Assembly (NCBI GenBank): GCA_945860425.1
Contig: CAMAQU010000091.1
Location: 1-6,891 of the forward strand
DNA: 6,891 nt
Reading direction: 5' to 3'
Source of the DNA: Sphingomonas paucimobilis
Lineage (GTDB): Bacteria > Pseudomonadota > Alphaproteobacteria > Sphingomonadales > Sphingomonadaceae
The notes below the pieces were generated by a model. The model ran no database searches and was not told the DNA's origin. It worked only from the letters and a program-made list of their open reading frames with translations. The translations under genes and the position numbers were made by a program. How positions within the stretch are numbered: position 1 is the stretch's first letter; each line of letters starts with the position of its first letter. Below are positions 1 through 6,820 of this stretch, piece after piece.

Positions 1-850
1 CGTTGCTCCGCGCGCGCAAATGCGCAGCCCAATCGAGCAAGTGCATATGGCCATCATGATCTTCGACCAGGGCGGTGCAGCTCTCTACCCAGTCGCCATC
101 ATTATAATAGATGATACCATCCATATCGCGGATTTCGGCGCTGTGAATATGTCCGCAAACGACGCCGTCAACACCCCTGTTCGCCGCTTCTCGTGCGACA
201 ACAGTTTCATATTCGGTGATAAACTGAACCGCGTTTTTGACCTTCTTTTTCAGATGGGCAGAGAGCGACCAATAAGGCATATGAAATCTGCGGCGCACAG
301 CGTTGAGCAGTTGGTTGGCCTTTAGAAGCATTGTATAGGCTTGGTCGCCAAGGAAGGCGAGCCAGCGGGCATACATCACAACGCCGTCGAACATATCGCC
401 ATGCACCACCATGAGGCGACGACCATCGGCAGTCTCGTGAACGGCCTCCAACGCAATCTCAACACCCCCAAAGGTCAGGCCTGCATAGTCGCGCATCATC
501 TCGTCATGATTGCCGGGAATATAGACGACGCGCGTGCCCTTCCGGGCAAGCTTAAGAACGCGCCGAACAATTTCATTGTGGGATGCGGGCCAGAACCAGC
601 CCTTGCGCAGCCGCCACCCATCAATGATGTCGCCAACCAGATACAAGGTCTCACATTCGATAGAATGGAGAAAATCGATCAGCAGATCGGCATTGCACCC
701 GGCCGTGCCGAGATGAATATCCGAAATCCAAACAGTACGATAACGCTGCTTTGGAACAAAACTGCGCGGCTCCGGTTCAGAAAACCAAGTCGGCTCAAAT
801 GGAATGCCTGCCAGCCGACCATCACGAGTGACTTCCAACGCATGTGTCAT
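1..850 (-). CDS. plcP: PlcP-like metallophosphoesterase (COG2908), 3' end cut by the window edge
   Basis: I translated this gene by hand; it has 283 codons and no stop before the left edge. All calcineurin-type dimetal motifs are present: D44-x-H46 (SDIHLG), GDIIDGW with D74, GNHD 113-116, VVHGD with H150, and GHIH 233-236. It ends with the family signature NDGDWVES (250-257). COG2908 contains LpxH (about 240 residues in E. coli), but most alphaproteobacteria use LpxI for that lipid A step. Their longer COG2908 proteins include PlcP, which hydrolyses phosphatidylcholine and phosphatidylethanolamine to diacylglycerol during phosphate limitation. No signal peptide is seen, so it should act at the cytoplasmic face of the inner membrane. 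The ATG at 850 is chosen because GGGGGAT lies a few bases upstream and the N-terminus before the first motif has a sensible length. A Pho-box-like array precedes it. Family assignment is firm; the PlcP role is inferred from sequence type and context. In known plcP loci a glycosyltransferase (agt) often follows, which here would lie beyond base 1. Confidence 0.85.
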   Translation of the reverse strand, partial: MTHALEVTRDGRLAGIPFEPTWFSEPEPRSFVPKQRYRTVWISDIHLGTAGCNADLLIDFLHSIECETLYLVGDIIDGWRLRKGWFWPASHNEIVRRVLKLARKGTRVVYIPGNHDEMMRDYAGLTFGGVEIALEAVHETADGRRLMVVHGDMFDGVVMYARWLAFLGDQAYTMLLKANQLLNAVRRRFHMPYWSLSAHLKKKVKNAVQFITEYETVVAREAANRGVDGVVCGHIHSAEIRDMDGIIYYNDGDWVESCTALVEDHDGHMHLLDWAAHLRARSN

Positions 851-899
851 TGCACTTATCCCCCACACCCAATCGATTTTTACTTAAAAGCACGTGCGT

Positions 900-928
900 G
901 TGACTTTGGAATGGCAACGCCATGACAG
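900..928 (-). promoter_or_regulatory. Pho-box-like array upstream of the plcP-like gene
   Basis: Read on the minus strand there are three heptamers in exact 11-base phase: CTGTCAT (928-922), TTGCCAT (917-911) and AAGTCAC (906-900). The first is a perfect match to the PhoB half-site CTGTCAT; the others differ at two or three positions. An AT-rich TTTTAAG stretch begins 10 bases downstream (889), about where a -10 element sits in PhoB-activated promoters, though its match to TATAAT is weak. The array starts one base after the stop codon of the upstream phosphodiesterase gene. Function is inferred from phasing and gene context. Confidence 0.5.
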
Positions 929-929
929 T

Positions 930-2282
930 TTAGGGACTTACCACCACATCAAGTGAAACTGCCTCCGCCTTGGGCAAAGAAGCTCCCAATATTTGGGCAA
1001 TGGTCGGAGCAATCGACCGCATATCTATAATGCCAAGGTCATGCCCTTTGCGAATATCTGCGCCCATAATCATGAATGAAGAGCGCATAGCGGGTTCATC
1101 GGCAAAATACCCATGCGTCCCGCGATAGGATGCCTTGGAGATAAGCGGTGCATTGGCGCCCTTATACCCTCCGGCGGCTGCCCCGGGTTTGAAGCCAATG
1201 TAAAACTTAGCGTCGGGGTTCCCGCCCTTGGCCTGAATCTCTGATTGCGTCAGAATCCGGTCAATCTTGAGCTCGGGGTTCTTCTTCAGCTCCGCAAGCA
1301 CGTCGGCGACCTGTTGTTCCAACTTCGGATCAGCGGCATCGGCCACTATGATCGCCGCCGATCCGCCCGATGGCCAAGGCATCGCCCGCCACGACGTGAC
1401 TTTGTTTTGAGCATCAACCGTAATCAGCCCCCCATCGATGAAGGCGCGGAACAAATTCACCTCTGTGTCGAGCGCCGCAAAGCCATGGTCAGAGGCGATT
1501 GCAATGAAGGCGTCTGGATGAGCCTCCATCTGCGCTGCGACCAGCTTGCCGACCAATACATCAATCCGTTCCAAAACTTTATATGCAGCTGGGCTCGCTG
1601 GGCCTTCAAGATGCTGTTCATGGTCGAGCGCCGTCAGATAAACTGTCATGAATTCTGGCTGGTGTTTGCCAATCAAATTCACCGCGAACTCCGCGCGATT
1701 TTCATCGGCATCAATGCTTTCATCAATGCCCGCCGCATAAGGGACGCCATTTACCTTCAACTCAGTGAGCAGCTTCGGTGTTGCGAGGGCATCAAGAAGT
1801 TTCGCGTCATCTTCGTGGCCCGTGCGCCAAATCTGGGGCAGGTTCCAGCGGATCGAGCGAACCCCAACGCTGACAGGCCAATGGACATTTGCAGTCGACA
1901 ATCCGACTTTTGCGGCCGCGTCCCACAAAGTATCGCGCTTGATATCGCTGCCATACCAAAACCAACCGGTTTGATTAATCTGGAGCGGGTCAAAGCTTGT
2001 GTTCGAGACGATCTCGTGTCGCGCAGGGGCTGCGCCCGTCAATAATGTCGTATGGCTCGGATAAGTGACTGTCGGCAAAACACCCTGCACGCCTCTGGCC
2101 GAGCTTCCTTCATCCATGAACCGTCGCAGATGAGGAATATTGATTTTTTTGTCCTTCGCCTCTCGCACATCGACGGGCCGAAGCCCGTCAATGGCGATCA
2201 GCAGGACTGGCGCACCCCAAGCAGCTCCAGACACCGAGGAGAGGAGGGAGACTGCGACAAGCGCGGTGCGCCAGCCTTTCAT
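930..2282 (-). CDS. Secreted nucleotide pyrophosphatase/phosphodiesterase (NPP family, alkaline phosphatase superfamily)
   Basis: This 450-residue enzyme should cleave phosphodiester or pyrophosphate bonds in the periplasm. Residues 1-24 form a signal peptide (hydrophobic stretch, then AAWGA). The full NPP catalytic set is visible: D32 in AIDGLRP, nucleophile T73 in PTVTYPSHTTLLTG, the oxyanion-side asparagine N94 in HEIVSN, D220 and H224 in ALDHEQH, D265-H266 in SDHG, and H390 in GTHGY. These match the two zinc sites and the threonine nucleophile known for this family. Length is normal for bacterial NPPs. Its ATG overlaps the stop of the receptor gene in a TGATG arrangement, with AAAGG about ten bases upstream, so translation is probably coupled. 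Natural substrate cannot be read from sequence; nucleotides, nucleotide sugars and glycerophosphodiesters are all handled by relatives. Family is sure, substrate unknown. Confidence 0.92.
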   Translation of the reverse strand: MKGWRTALVAVSLLSSVSGAAWGAPVLLIAIDGLRPVDVREAKDKKINIPHLRRFMDEGSSARGVQGVLPTVTYPSHTTLLTGAAPARHEIVSNTSFDPLQINQTGWFWYGSDIKRDTLWDAAAKVGLSTANVHWPVSVGVRSIRWNLPQIWRTGHEDDAKLLDALATPKLLTELKVNGVPYAAGIDESIDADENRAEFAVNLIGKHQPEFMTVYLTALDHEQHLEGPASPAAYKVLERIDVLVGKLVAAQMEAHPDAFIAIASDHGFAALDTEVNLFRAFIDGGLITVDAQNKVTSWRAMPWPSGGSAAIIVADAADPKLEQQVADVLAELKKNPELKIDRILTQSEIQAKGGNPDAKFYIGFKPGAAAGGYKGANAPLISKASYRGTHGYFADEPAMRSSFMIMGADIRKGHDLGIIDMRSIAPTIAQILGASLPKAEAVSLDVVVSP

Positions 2283-4552
2283 CAGAAGCCGACCTTTACC
2301 GAAGCAAAGATCTGCTGCGGCGCACCGGCAAGCAGGGTCTGGTTATCACCACGGCTACCAAAGCCGTTTGACCCAATTGTCGCCACATAGTTGCGATCGA
2401 ACAAGTTGGTGGCGTTCAGCTGAATCTCAACTGGCTTGCGAAGGCCGGCATCAAAGCGATAGCCGATCGTCGCGTCCACAAGAGCCCGAGCCGGGACGGA
2501 CTTGTCATTTTCATAGGTGAAGTACCGCTTCGACATATAGTTGACGGCAACCCGGCCAAAGAACGCGTCATTGTCATAGGCCACTTCACCCCGGATCAGC
2601 TGCTTGGGCGTATCAACAACCGTCTTGTCCTTGGTCGCCGTCACCACGGCACCGAGCGCGTTCACAACATCGTTGCGATAGGTCGTGTCGTTATAGCTAT
2701 AAGAGACAAACAGGCTAAGGCCGCCGCCTAAACGAACATCCCCCGCCGCTTCAAAGCCAAGCGCGCGGACATCGCCCACATTCTGCAATACTGCCGGATT
2801 GCCGACAATGCCGGCCCCCGTCGAAAGGCCGAGGAGACGATTGCGGAAGTTCACATAATAGACGCCAACCGTGCCGTTAAAAGTGCGGTTATTGAACCGC
2901 GCGCCCAGCTCATATGTGTCGGACTCTTCTGGCTTTAGCGTGCCCTTGATCGCATCAAAGCCAGCCTGGGTTGTCGAGAACGGGCCGCTTGTCGTCGACG
3001 AAACAAAAGCGCGCGTGACCTGTGTGAAGCCGCCGAAAAGCTCTGCATTATTGCTCAGCTTATAAGCAGCGCCAACATGCGGCTGGAACCAATCCTGCGT
3101 CTTGATCTTGCCCGTGGCACGCCCACCGGCCGTGACAGGTGACGAGTTGTTATCAACCTTAAAGCCCTTCCAGCCCAAGTTGATTGTCGCATTGCCCAAA
3201 GTGATCTTGTCCTGCACATAATATTGCAGCGTATCGGTCGTGAAGTTGAACTCCCACTGGGTGAAGAAGGGGTTCGTCATGAACTTCAGATGGTCACGGC
3301 CCGGCTCTGTCCGGCTGGTATAGGCGTAGAAGCGGCGTGCCTGATTGAACTTGTTATTCTCAAACCAAAGCCCGGCTGTCAGCGCGTGATCGCCCAAATC
3401 TGCATTTAGGCTGCTGAACACGCCTTTGCGCTTCATGTCATATTCCGTTGTGCGGACCGACATTGGAACGCCCGTCGGGCTATTGACATAGGGGGTACCC
3501 CAGGTGCCCTGACCATCATTTTCGTGATAATAGCCCTTGACCTTCAGCGTCACCATGTCCGCCAAAGATGCGGTCAGACCTAAAGCAGCGACCATATCCT
3601 TACGAAGGCCAGAAGCGTCATAATAGGCATCATCTGCTGACGTGATTGGGGACGGATAGATTTTACCCGCACTTGCATTGAGCGGAATTGTCGTTGCGCC
3701 AAGGTTTGCCCCAACATCGGCAACGAGAATAGCCTTGGCATATTGAGACGGACCAAAATTGTCCCAGCTATACCCAAGCGTATTGATCTGCGCGAGCGAG
3801 AGATCCTGATAATCCTGTTCTGCCCGGTCAGAATAGCTGACATAGGCATCAACTTCCGCGCCGCCGACAGGCATGATGGCTTTGGCGTTCAGCATCATCG
3901 TTTTCTGCTCGCCTTCACCCTTCCACTTATCAGTCTTGTGATATTGGGCAGACACGAATGCGCGCGGGCCATCTTCCAAGCCACCAGCAAGACGCACGAA
4001 GCTGCGCATTGTATTTTCCGTGCCATAGGTCAGGCCAACATCAGCACCCAGAACATCCTTGGGGTCAATCGATTGGAACTCCAACGTACCGCCGAGATTG
4101 TTGGTTGACTGGGTTCCGATGGAGCCAGCGCCCTGCGACACGCGCGTCACCGCAATATTCTCCGGCGAAATCGCGCGCGAAACATGAAGACCGTTATGGT
4201 TGCCATAGGTCATGTCGCCCAGCGGAATGCCATCCAGCGTAAAGCCCAATTGGTTCTGGTTGAAGCCGCGAATCGTGACGCGCGTCGACCATTCATAATT
4301 GCCAAAGGGATCTGCCGATTGAAAATTGACGCTTGGCAGCTTCTCAATCGCCTTTAACGGGCTGGTGCCTGCCGCAAGAACCCCCAGATCGTCATTCGAA
4401 AGCTCTTGAACTTGCCGCGTTTCGCCGCGACCAATGACAATGATTTCAGCCGACGAATTTTCCTCGGCCGCCTCAGCCGGGCTTGTCTGCGCCCAGGTAG
4501 GCGTGGAGATGATGGCCGTGCTCGCAAGCAGGAATACGGAAATTGAACGCAT
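2282..4552 (-). CDS. TonB-dependent outer-membrane receptor
   Basis: This 756-residue protein is an outer-membrane active-transport channel. Residues 1-21 are a signal peptide ending PTWA, with Q22 likely the mature N-terminus. A TonB-box-like EIIVIG lies at 36-41, so there is no N-terminal signalling domain. The plug domain spans about 58-165, with the usual VTIRGF (92-97), a conserved DG (107-108) and NNLGGTLEF (151-159). The rest is a beta-barrel of amphipathic strands and polar loops, ending in the terminal phenylalanine (ASVKVGF) used by the BAM machinery. The start has GGGGAAG about nine bases upstream. It is the first gene of an operon with the NPP phosphodiesterase, overlapping it by one base, and a Pho-box-like array lies 54-82 bases upstream of the start codon. 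These suggest a phosphorus-containing substrate, but an iron complex or other ligand cannot be excluded from sequence. Family certain, ligand inferred. Confidence 0.95.
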   Translation of the reverse strand: MRSISVFLLASTAIISTPTWAQTSPAEAAEENSSAEIIVIGRGETRQVQELSNDDLGVLAAGTSPLKAIEKLPSVNFQSADPFGNYEWSTRVTIRGFNQNQLGFTLDGIPLGDMTYGNHNGLHVSRAISPENIAVTRVSQGAGSIGTQSTNNLGGTLEFQSIDPKDVLGADVGLTYGTENTMRSFVRLAGGLEDGPRAFVSAQYHKTDKWKGEGEQKTMMLNAKAIMPVGGAEVDAYVSYSDRAEQDYQDLSLAQINTLGYSWDNFGPSQYAKAILVADVGANLGATTIPLNASAGKIYPSPITSADDAYYDASGLRKDMVAALGLTASLADMVTLKVKGYYHENDGQGTWGTPYVNSPTGVPMSVRTTEYDMKRKGVFSSLNADLGDHALTAGLWFENNKFNQARRFYAYTSRTEPGRDHLKFMTNPFFTQWEFNFTTDTLQYYVQDKITLGNATINLGWKGFKVDNNSSPVTAGGRATGKIKTQDWFQPHVGAAYKLSNNAELFGGFTQVTRAFVSSTTSGPFSTTQAGFDAIKGTLKPEESDTYELGARFNNRTFNGTVGVYYVNFRNRLLGLSTGAGIVGNPAVLQNVGDVRALGFEAAGDVRLGGGLSLFVSYSYNDTTYRNDVVNALGAVVTATKDKTVVDTPKQLIRGEVAYDNDAFFGRVAVNYMSKRYFTYENDKSVPARALVDATIGYRFDAGLRKPVEIQLNATNLFDRNYVATIGSNGFGSRGDNQTLLAGAPQQIFASVKVGF

Positions 4553-4605
4553 GTGTACTTCCCCAAATGGTGGTTATTGTGCAGGCGCTCAATTAGGCTT
4601 GGTTT

Positions 4606-4634
4606 ATGACACCCACGTGCGTTTCTCGTGACAC
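4606..4634 (-). promoter_or_regulatory. Pho-box-like array in the TonB receptor promoter
   Basis: On the minus strand there are three heptamers in 11-base phase: GTGTCAC (4634-4628), AACGCAC (4623-4617) and GTGTCAT (4612-4606). The outer two match the PhoB half-site CTGTCAT/C at six of seven positions and stand exactly 22 bases apart; the middle one is degenerate. A -10-like CCTAAT (4597-4592) follows 8 bases downstream, where PhoB-dependent promoters have their -10. This predicts a leader of roughly 30 bases before the receptor start codon. The overlapping CACGTG palindrome (4614-4619) may be incidental. Confidence 0.5.
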
Positions 4635-4800
4635 TTTGAAGGCGCGGCATAGCTTTTTGGGGAGAAGGGCACGCACCTGCCCGCGGGGTTCAATCTAACT
4701 GCGCGCTTCTTCTTTGGCTGACCCAGGAAAGACCCACCCCGCCTTGACCGAACGTCAGCCGCTCACCCCAGAGCTGGCCTGAAATTCTGCAGACTCGCCA

Positions 4801-4833
4801 TTGCATCTGAAATATGCAACTCTCTGATATAGT
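4801..4833 (+). promoter_or_regulatory. Likely promoter and candidate operator of the CNB-amidotransferase operon
   Basis: A -10-like TATAGT (4828-4833), preceded by TG at 4825-4826, lies about 30 bases before the TTG start, giving a leader of roughly 20 bases. No good -35 sits at the normal distance. Instead an inverted repeat, TTGCAT (4801-4806) and ATGCAA (4814-4819) with a 7-base spacer, covers the -35 zone, as an activator or repressor site would. It does not match the CRP consensus TGTGA-N6-TCACA. The repeat is seen directly; operator function is inference. Confidence 0.35.
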
Positions 4834-4850
4834 TCATAAAATAAGACATG

Positions 4851-4864
4851 AGGGGGTCTGATTG
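4851..4864 (+). promoter_or_regulatory. Ribosome binding site that fixes a TTG start
   Basis: AGGGGG at 4851-4856 lies five bases before a TTG codon (4862-4864). An ATG at 4848 is out of frame with the long gene, and the first in-frame alternatives downstream would cut into the cyclic-nucleotide-binding fold. TTG is therefore the best start, which suggests modest translation of this regulator-like protein. Confidence 0.6.
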
Positions 4865-5842
4865 GACGAGCTTTTGCAAAGATCAGGTCACTTGTCTGGG
4901 CTGGCACCAGATGCGTTTGCGGCATTGGTGGCAGCGGCAGACCCATTTGCCATTGGCCGCGGACAAACTCTGTTCCGGCAGGGCATGGCAGCCGATGCCC
5001 TTTATATCGTCAAAAGCGGCGCGCTGGAGATCATGACGCGCATACCCGGCGATACCGCCGCTTCGGTTAGCATAATTGGTCCAGGCGAAGTCGTCGGTGA
5101 GTTCGCGCTTCTCGATGATGGCCTCAGGTCAGCCGGGGTGACGGCGATGGACGCCAGCACAGGATTGCGCATCCCAAAATCTCGTTTCTTGGCACTTCTG
5201 GCGGACGGCAAGCCGTGGACACTAGATCTGATCGACGCGTTAAGGTCTCTGGTCGCGCACCGCACCCGCGCCACGCTGGCGCGGATTGCGTCGACATCGC
5301 GTTATGACGTGCCGTCCTTGCGCACCCCCTCCCCAGGCGGCGACATCAGCACAATATATGATGGAACGCCCCTCTTCGCAGCTCTTGGGCGGTTCGCGGA
5401 GCTGGGCGCAGAGGGGGCCGCACTCTTGGCGTCCAAAGGGACTTACCTCACAATCCCACGCGGCACCCTTATATCGGAGGCCGAAAGCGCGCCACACACC
5501 CTGACATTTGTTCTGCGCGGCGCATTGCGGTCATTCCTTCCGCGCGATGAGGGGCAAGAGCAAATCATGGTGCATGGGCCGGGCGAGATGACAGGCCTTG
5601 TCGGTTTGTTTGACGGCGCCCCGCAGCCGCTCGGGCTGGAGGCAGCGGAGAATATGATTGCCCTTCAGCTCCCCCATTTGGCATTTGAAGAGATGCGCCG
5701 CAGCCCAGAGCCACACGCCCTTGCCCTCTTTGCGGCCATTGGGCGGCAATTGGTACGCGACCAACGCCGGGCCAACCGCCATCTCGGTCGGGCCGTGTCA
5801 ATCGAACAATTCAACCAACATGCCGGCGGGGGCACACTCTAA
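4862..5842 (+). CDS. Tandem cyclic-nucleotide-binding-domain protein without a DNA-binding domain
   Basis: The 326-residue protein has two CNB-type domains. The first (about 12-140) keeps the phosphate-binding cassette: GPGEVVGEFALLDD at 73-86 followed by LRSAGVTA, with ribose-binding-type E80 and phosphate-binding-type R89. The second (about 170-300) has the fold pattern, with IPRGTLI (198-204) and GPGEMTGLVGLFDG (239-252), but Leu replaces the Glu and no Arg is present where one is expected, so it probably does not bind a cyclic nucleotide in the usual way. There is no winged helix, kinase, channel or GGDEF domain, and no signal peptide or membrane segment, so it should be a soluble sensor or regulatory subunit. 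Its TAA stop overlaps the amidotransferase ATG by one base (TAATG), pointing to coupled, near-equimolar synthesis and perhaps a complex. Ligand (cAMP, cGMP or other) is unknown. The TTG start is supported by a strong ribosome binding site. Confidence 0.85.
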   Translation: MDELLQRSGHLSGLAPDAFAALVAAADPFAIGRGQTLFRQGMAADALYIVKSGALEIMTRIPGDTAASVSIIGPGEVVGEFALLDDGLRSAGVTAMDASTGLRIPKSRFLALLADGKPWTLDLIDALRSLVAHRTRATLARIASTSRYDVPSLRTPSPGGDISTIYDGTPLFAALGRFAELGAEGAALLASKGTYLTIPRGTLISEAESAPHTLTFVLRGALRSFLPRDEGQEQIMVHGPGEMTGLVGLFDGAPQPLGLEAAENMIALQLPHLAFEEMRRSPEPHALALFAAIGRQLVRDQRRANRHLGRAVSIEQFNQHAGGGTL

Positions 5843-6756
5843 TGTGCAGGATCCTCTCTTACCTCGGCAGCCCAGTTCTGCTCGATCACTTGCTCTACGC
5901 GCCAGATTCATCGCTGCTCAATCAAACGACGGCGGCACAGATGCTGTCGATGCTCAACCTTGCCGGGTTTGGAATGGCGGCGTGGGACCCATCGAGCCAC
6001 GAACCACACATGCCCTATCGCTATCGCACGACACAGGTCGCGGTGTTTGATCGCAATCTCAAAGAACTGGCGAACAAGCTTCAGGTTGGCGCGCTGCTGG
6101 CCCATATCCGCGGCGTGCCGATGACATCCACGGTGCAGGTGAATGAGCAGAATGTGCACCCATTTCGCTTTAACAATGTCCCGCTGGCCATGGCCCATAA
6201 TGGCGATCTTGCGGGCTTTCGAGAGATGCGCTTCGATCTTTTGCCGCATGTCCGACCTGAATTCGCCCAAGCCATTTCCGGCTCAACCGATAGCGAATGG
6301 ATTTATGCGCTTGTGGCCTCCGCCCTGCCCGATCCAAACGCGATCAATGCGCCTGAAGCGATCCTCGCGGCGATCCGCCAGGCGCTGACCATAATCCGCA
6401 AAGTGCGTGACCGGCATGGGATCACCCGCTCATCGTCCGCCAATTTAATGTTCTGCGATGGCATTAACCTTGTCGCTGTACGTTACACATTTGATTTTGG
6501 TCGGTTTGAGGCAAGCCAATTGCAAGGTACGACCGACTTTCTGTCCATGTGGTACAGCTTTGGCGCCGATTACGGCCTGCATGATGGGGAGTGGAAGCTG
6601 ACGGGCGGCGCCTCTCACGCAAACAGCATCGTCGTTGCCTCAGAACCTCTCACCCGCGACTTTGCGACATGGATTGAGGTGCCGGAATATTCTGCCCTTG
6701 TCGTGCGCAGCGATGGATCACGTCGCTTTGCTGAAATCCATGCGCTGGACGTGTAA
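5842..6756 (+). CDS. Class II glutamine amidotransferase, YafJ/EgtC-like
   Basis: The 304-residue protein is an N-terminal-nucleophile (Ntn) amidotransferase domain without an attached synthase. Initiator Met removal would expose the catalytic Cys2 (MCRILSYLG). Other active-site elements are AHIRG with R90, NVHPF (104-108), AHNGDL with oxyanion N120-G121, and GSTDSE (147-152) with D150. The C-terminal part has SIVVASEPLT (262-271) followed by W277, a feature of YafJ-type proteins. Relatives hydrolyse gamma-glutamyl amides (EgtC in ergothioneine synthesis) or are uncharacterised (YafJ). No ergothioneine genes are in the window, so that role is not supported. A GGCGGGGG stretch about ten bases upstream within the previous gene serves as ribosome binding site, and the start overlaps that gene's stop. 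No signal peptide is seen, so the enzyme is cytoplasmic. Family is clear; substrate and any acceptor are unknown. Confidence 0.9.
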   Translation: MCRILSYLGSPVLLDHLLYAPDSSLLNQTTAAQMLSMLNLAGFGMAAWDPSSHEPHMPYRYRTTQVAVFDRNLKELANKLQVGALLAHIRGVPMTSTVQVNEQNVHPFRFNNVPLAMAHNGDLAGFREMRFDLLPHVRPEFAQAISGSTDSEWIYALVASALPDPNAINAPEAILAAIRQALTIIRKVRDRHGITRSSSANLMFCDGINLVAVRYTFDFGRFEASQLQGTTDFLSMWYSFGADYGLHDGEWKLTGGASHANSIVVASEPLTRDFATWIEVPEYSALVVRSDGSRRFAEIHALDV

Positions 6757-6776
6757 TAATTCGCCGATGCTCAGGT

Positions 6777-6820
6777 GATCGCCACTTAACGTAAGCAGTT
6801 GCGATCCCTCACGCCTTTTT
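6777..6820 (+). terminator. Weak candidate terminator between convergent genes
   Basis: GATCGC (6777-6782) can pair with GCGATC (6801-6806), and CTTA/TAAG inside the loop could stack as a second small stem. A run of five T follows at 6816-6820, but nine bases separate it from the stem, so this is not a textbook intrinsic terminator. It sits where both the amidotransferase operon and the convergent minus-strand gene should end. Confidence 0.25.

Larger units (their letters stand above)
4553..4861. other. Divergent intergenic region, no gene seen
   Basis: These 309 bases separate the minus-strand receptor operon from the plus-strand CNB-amidotransferase operon. The left third holds the receptor leader and the phased Pho-like heptamers. 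The right end holds the plus-strand promoter and an inverted repeat. The middle (about 4641-4795) contains a small perfect hairpin, GGGCA (4667-4671) with TGCCC (4678-4682) around a six-base loop, of unknown meaning. Short open frames here have no convincing start, length or composition to be genes, and I recognise no small RNA or riboswitch. Confidence 0.6.

Noticed and set aside
341..925. Plus-strand open frame of 194 codons, with a second one at 20-325.
   Set aside because: Both are antisense to the metallophosphoesterase gene, whose minus-strand frame carries every catalytic motif. Their translations show no recognisable domain.
1245..2045. Plus-strand open frame of 266 codons.
   Set aside because: It is antisense to the NPP gene, which has a complete active site and signal peptide. 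The translation is rich in Arg, Cys and Trp, as expected of a shadow frame.
3743..4242. Plus-strand open frames of 121 and 94 codons.
   Set aside because: They lie opposite the plug and early barrel of the TonB receptor and show no domain or ribosome binding site.
4614..4622. The 9-mer CACGTGCGT shared with positions 891-899, seeming to link the two regulatory regions.
   Set aside because: It sits at a different register relative to the phased heptamers in each place. A shared 9-mer between regions of these sizes is expected by chance roughly one time in five.
4354..4650. Minus-strand frame of 98 codons starting upstream of the receptor.
   Set aside because: It would cover the receptor promoter and overlap the receptor signal peptide in another frame. 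The composition is very Arg-rich and resembles no protein I know.
5842..6756. Assignment of the amidotransferase as EgtC of ergothioneine synthesis.
   Set aside because: The N-terminus resembles EgtC, but no EgtB, EgtD or EgtA-like gene is in the window. The C-terminal SEPLT region fits the wider YafJ group.
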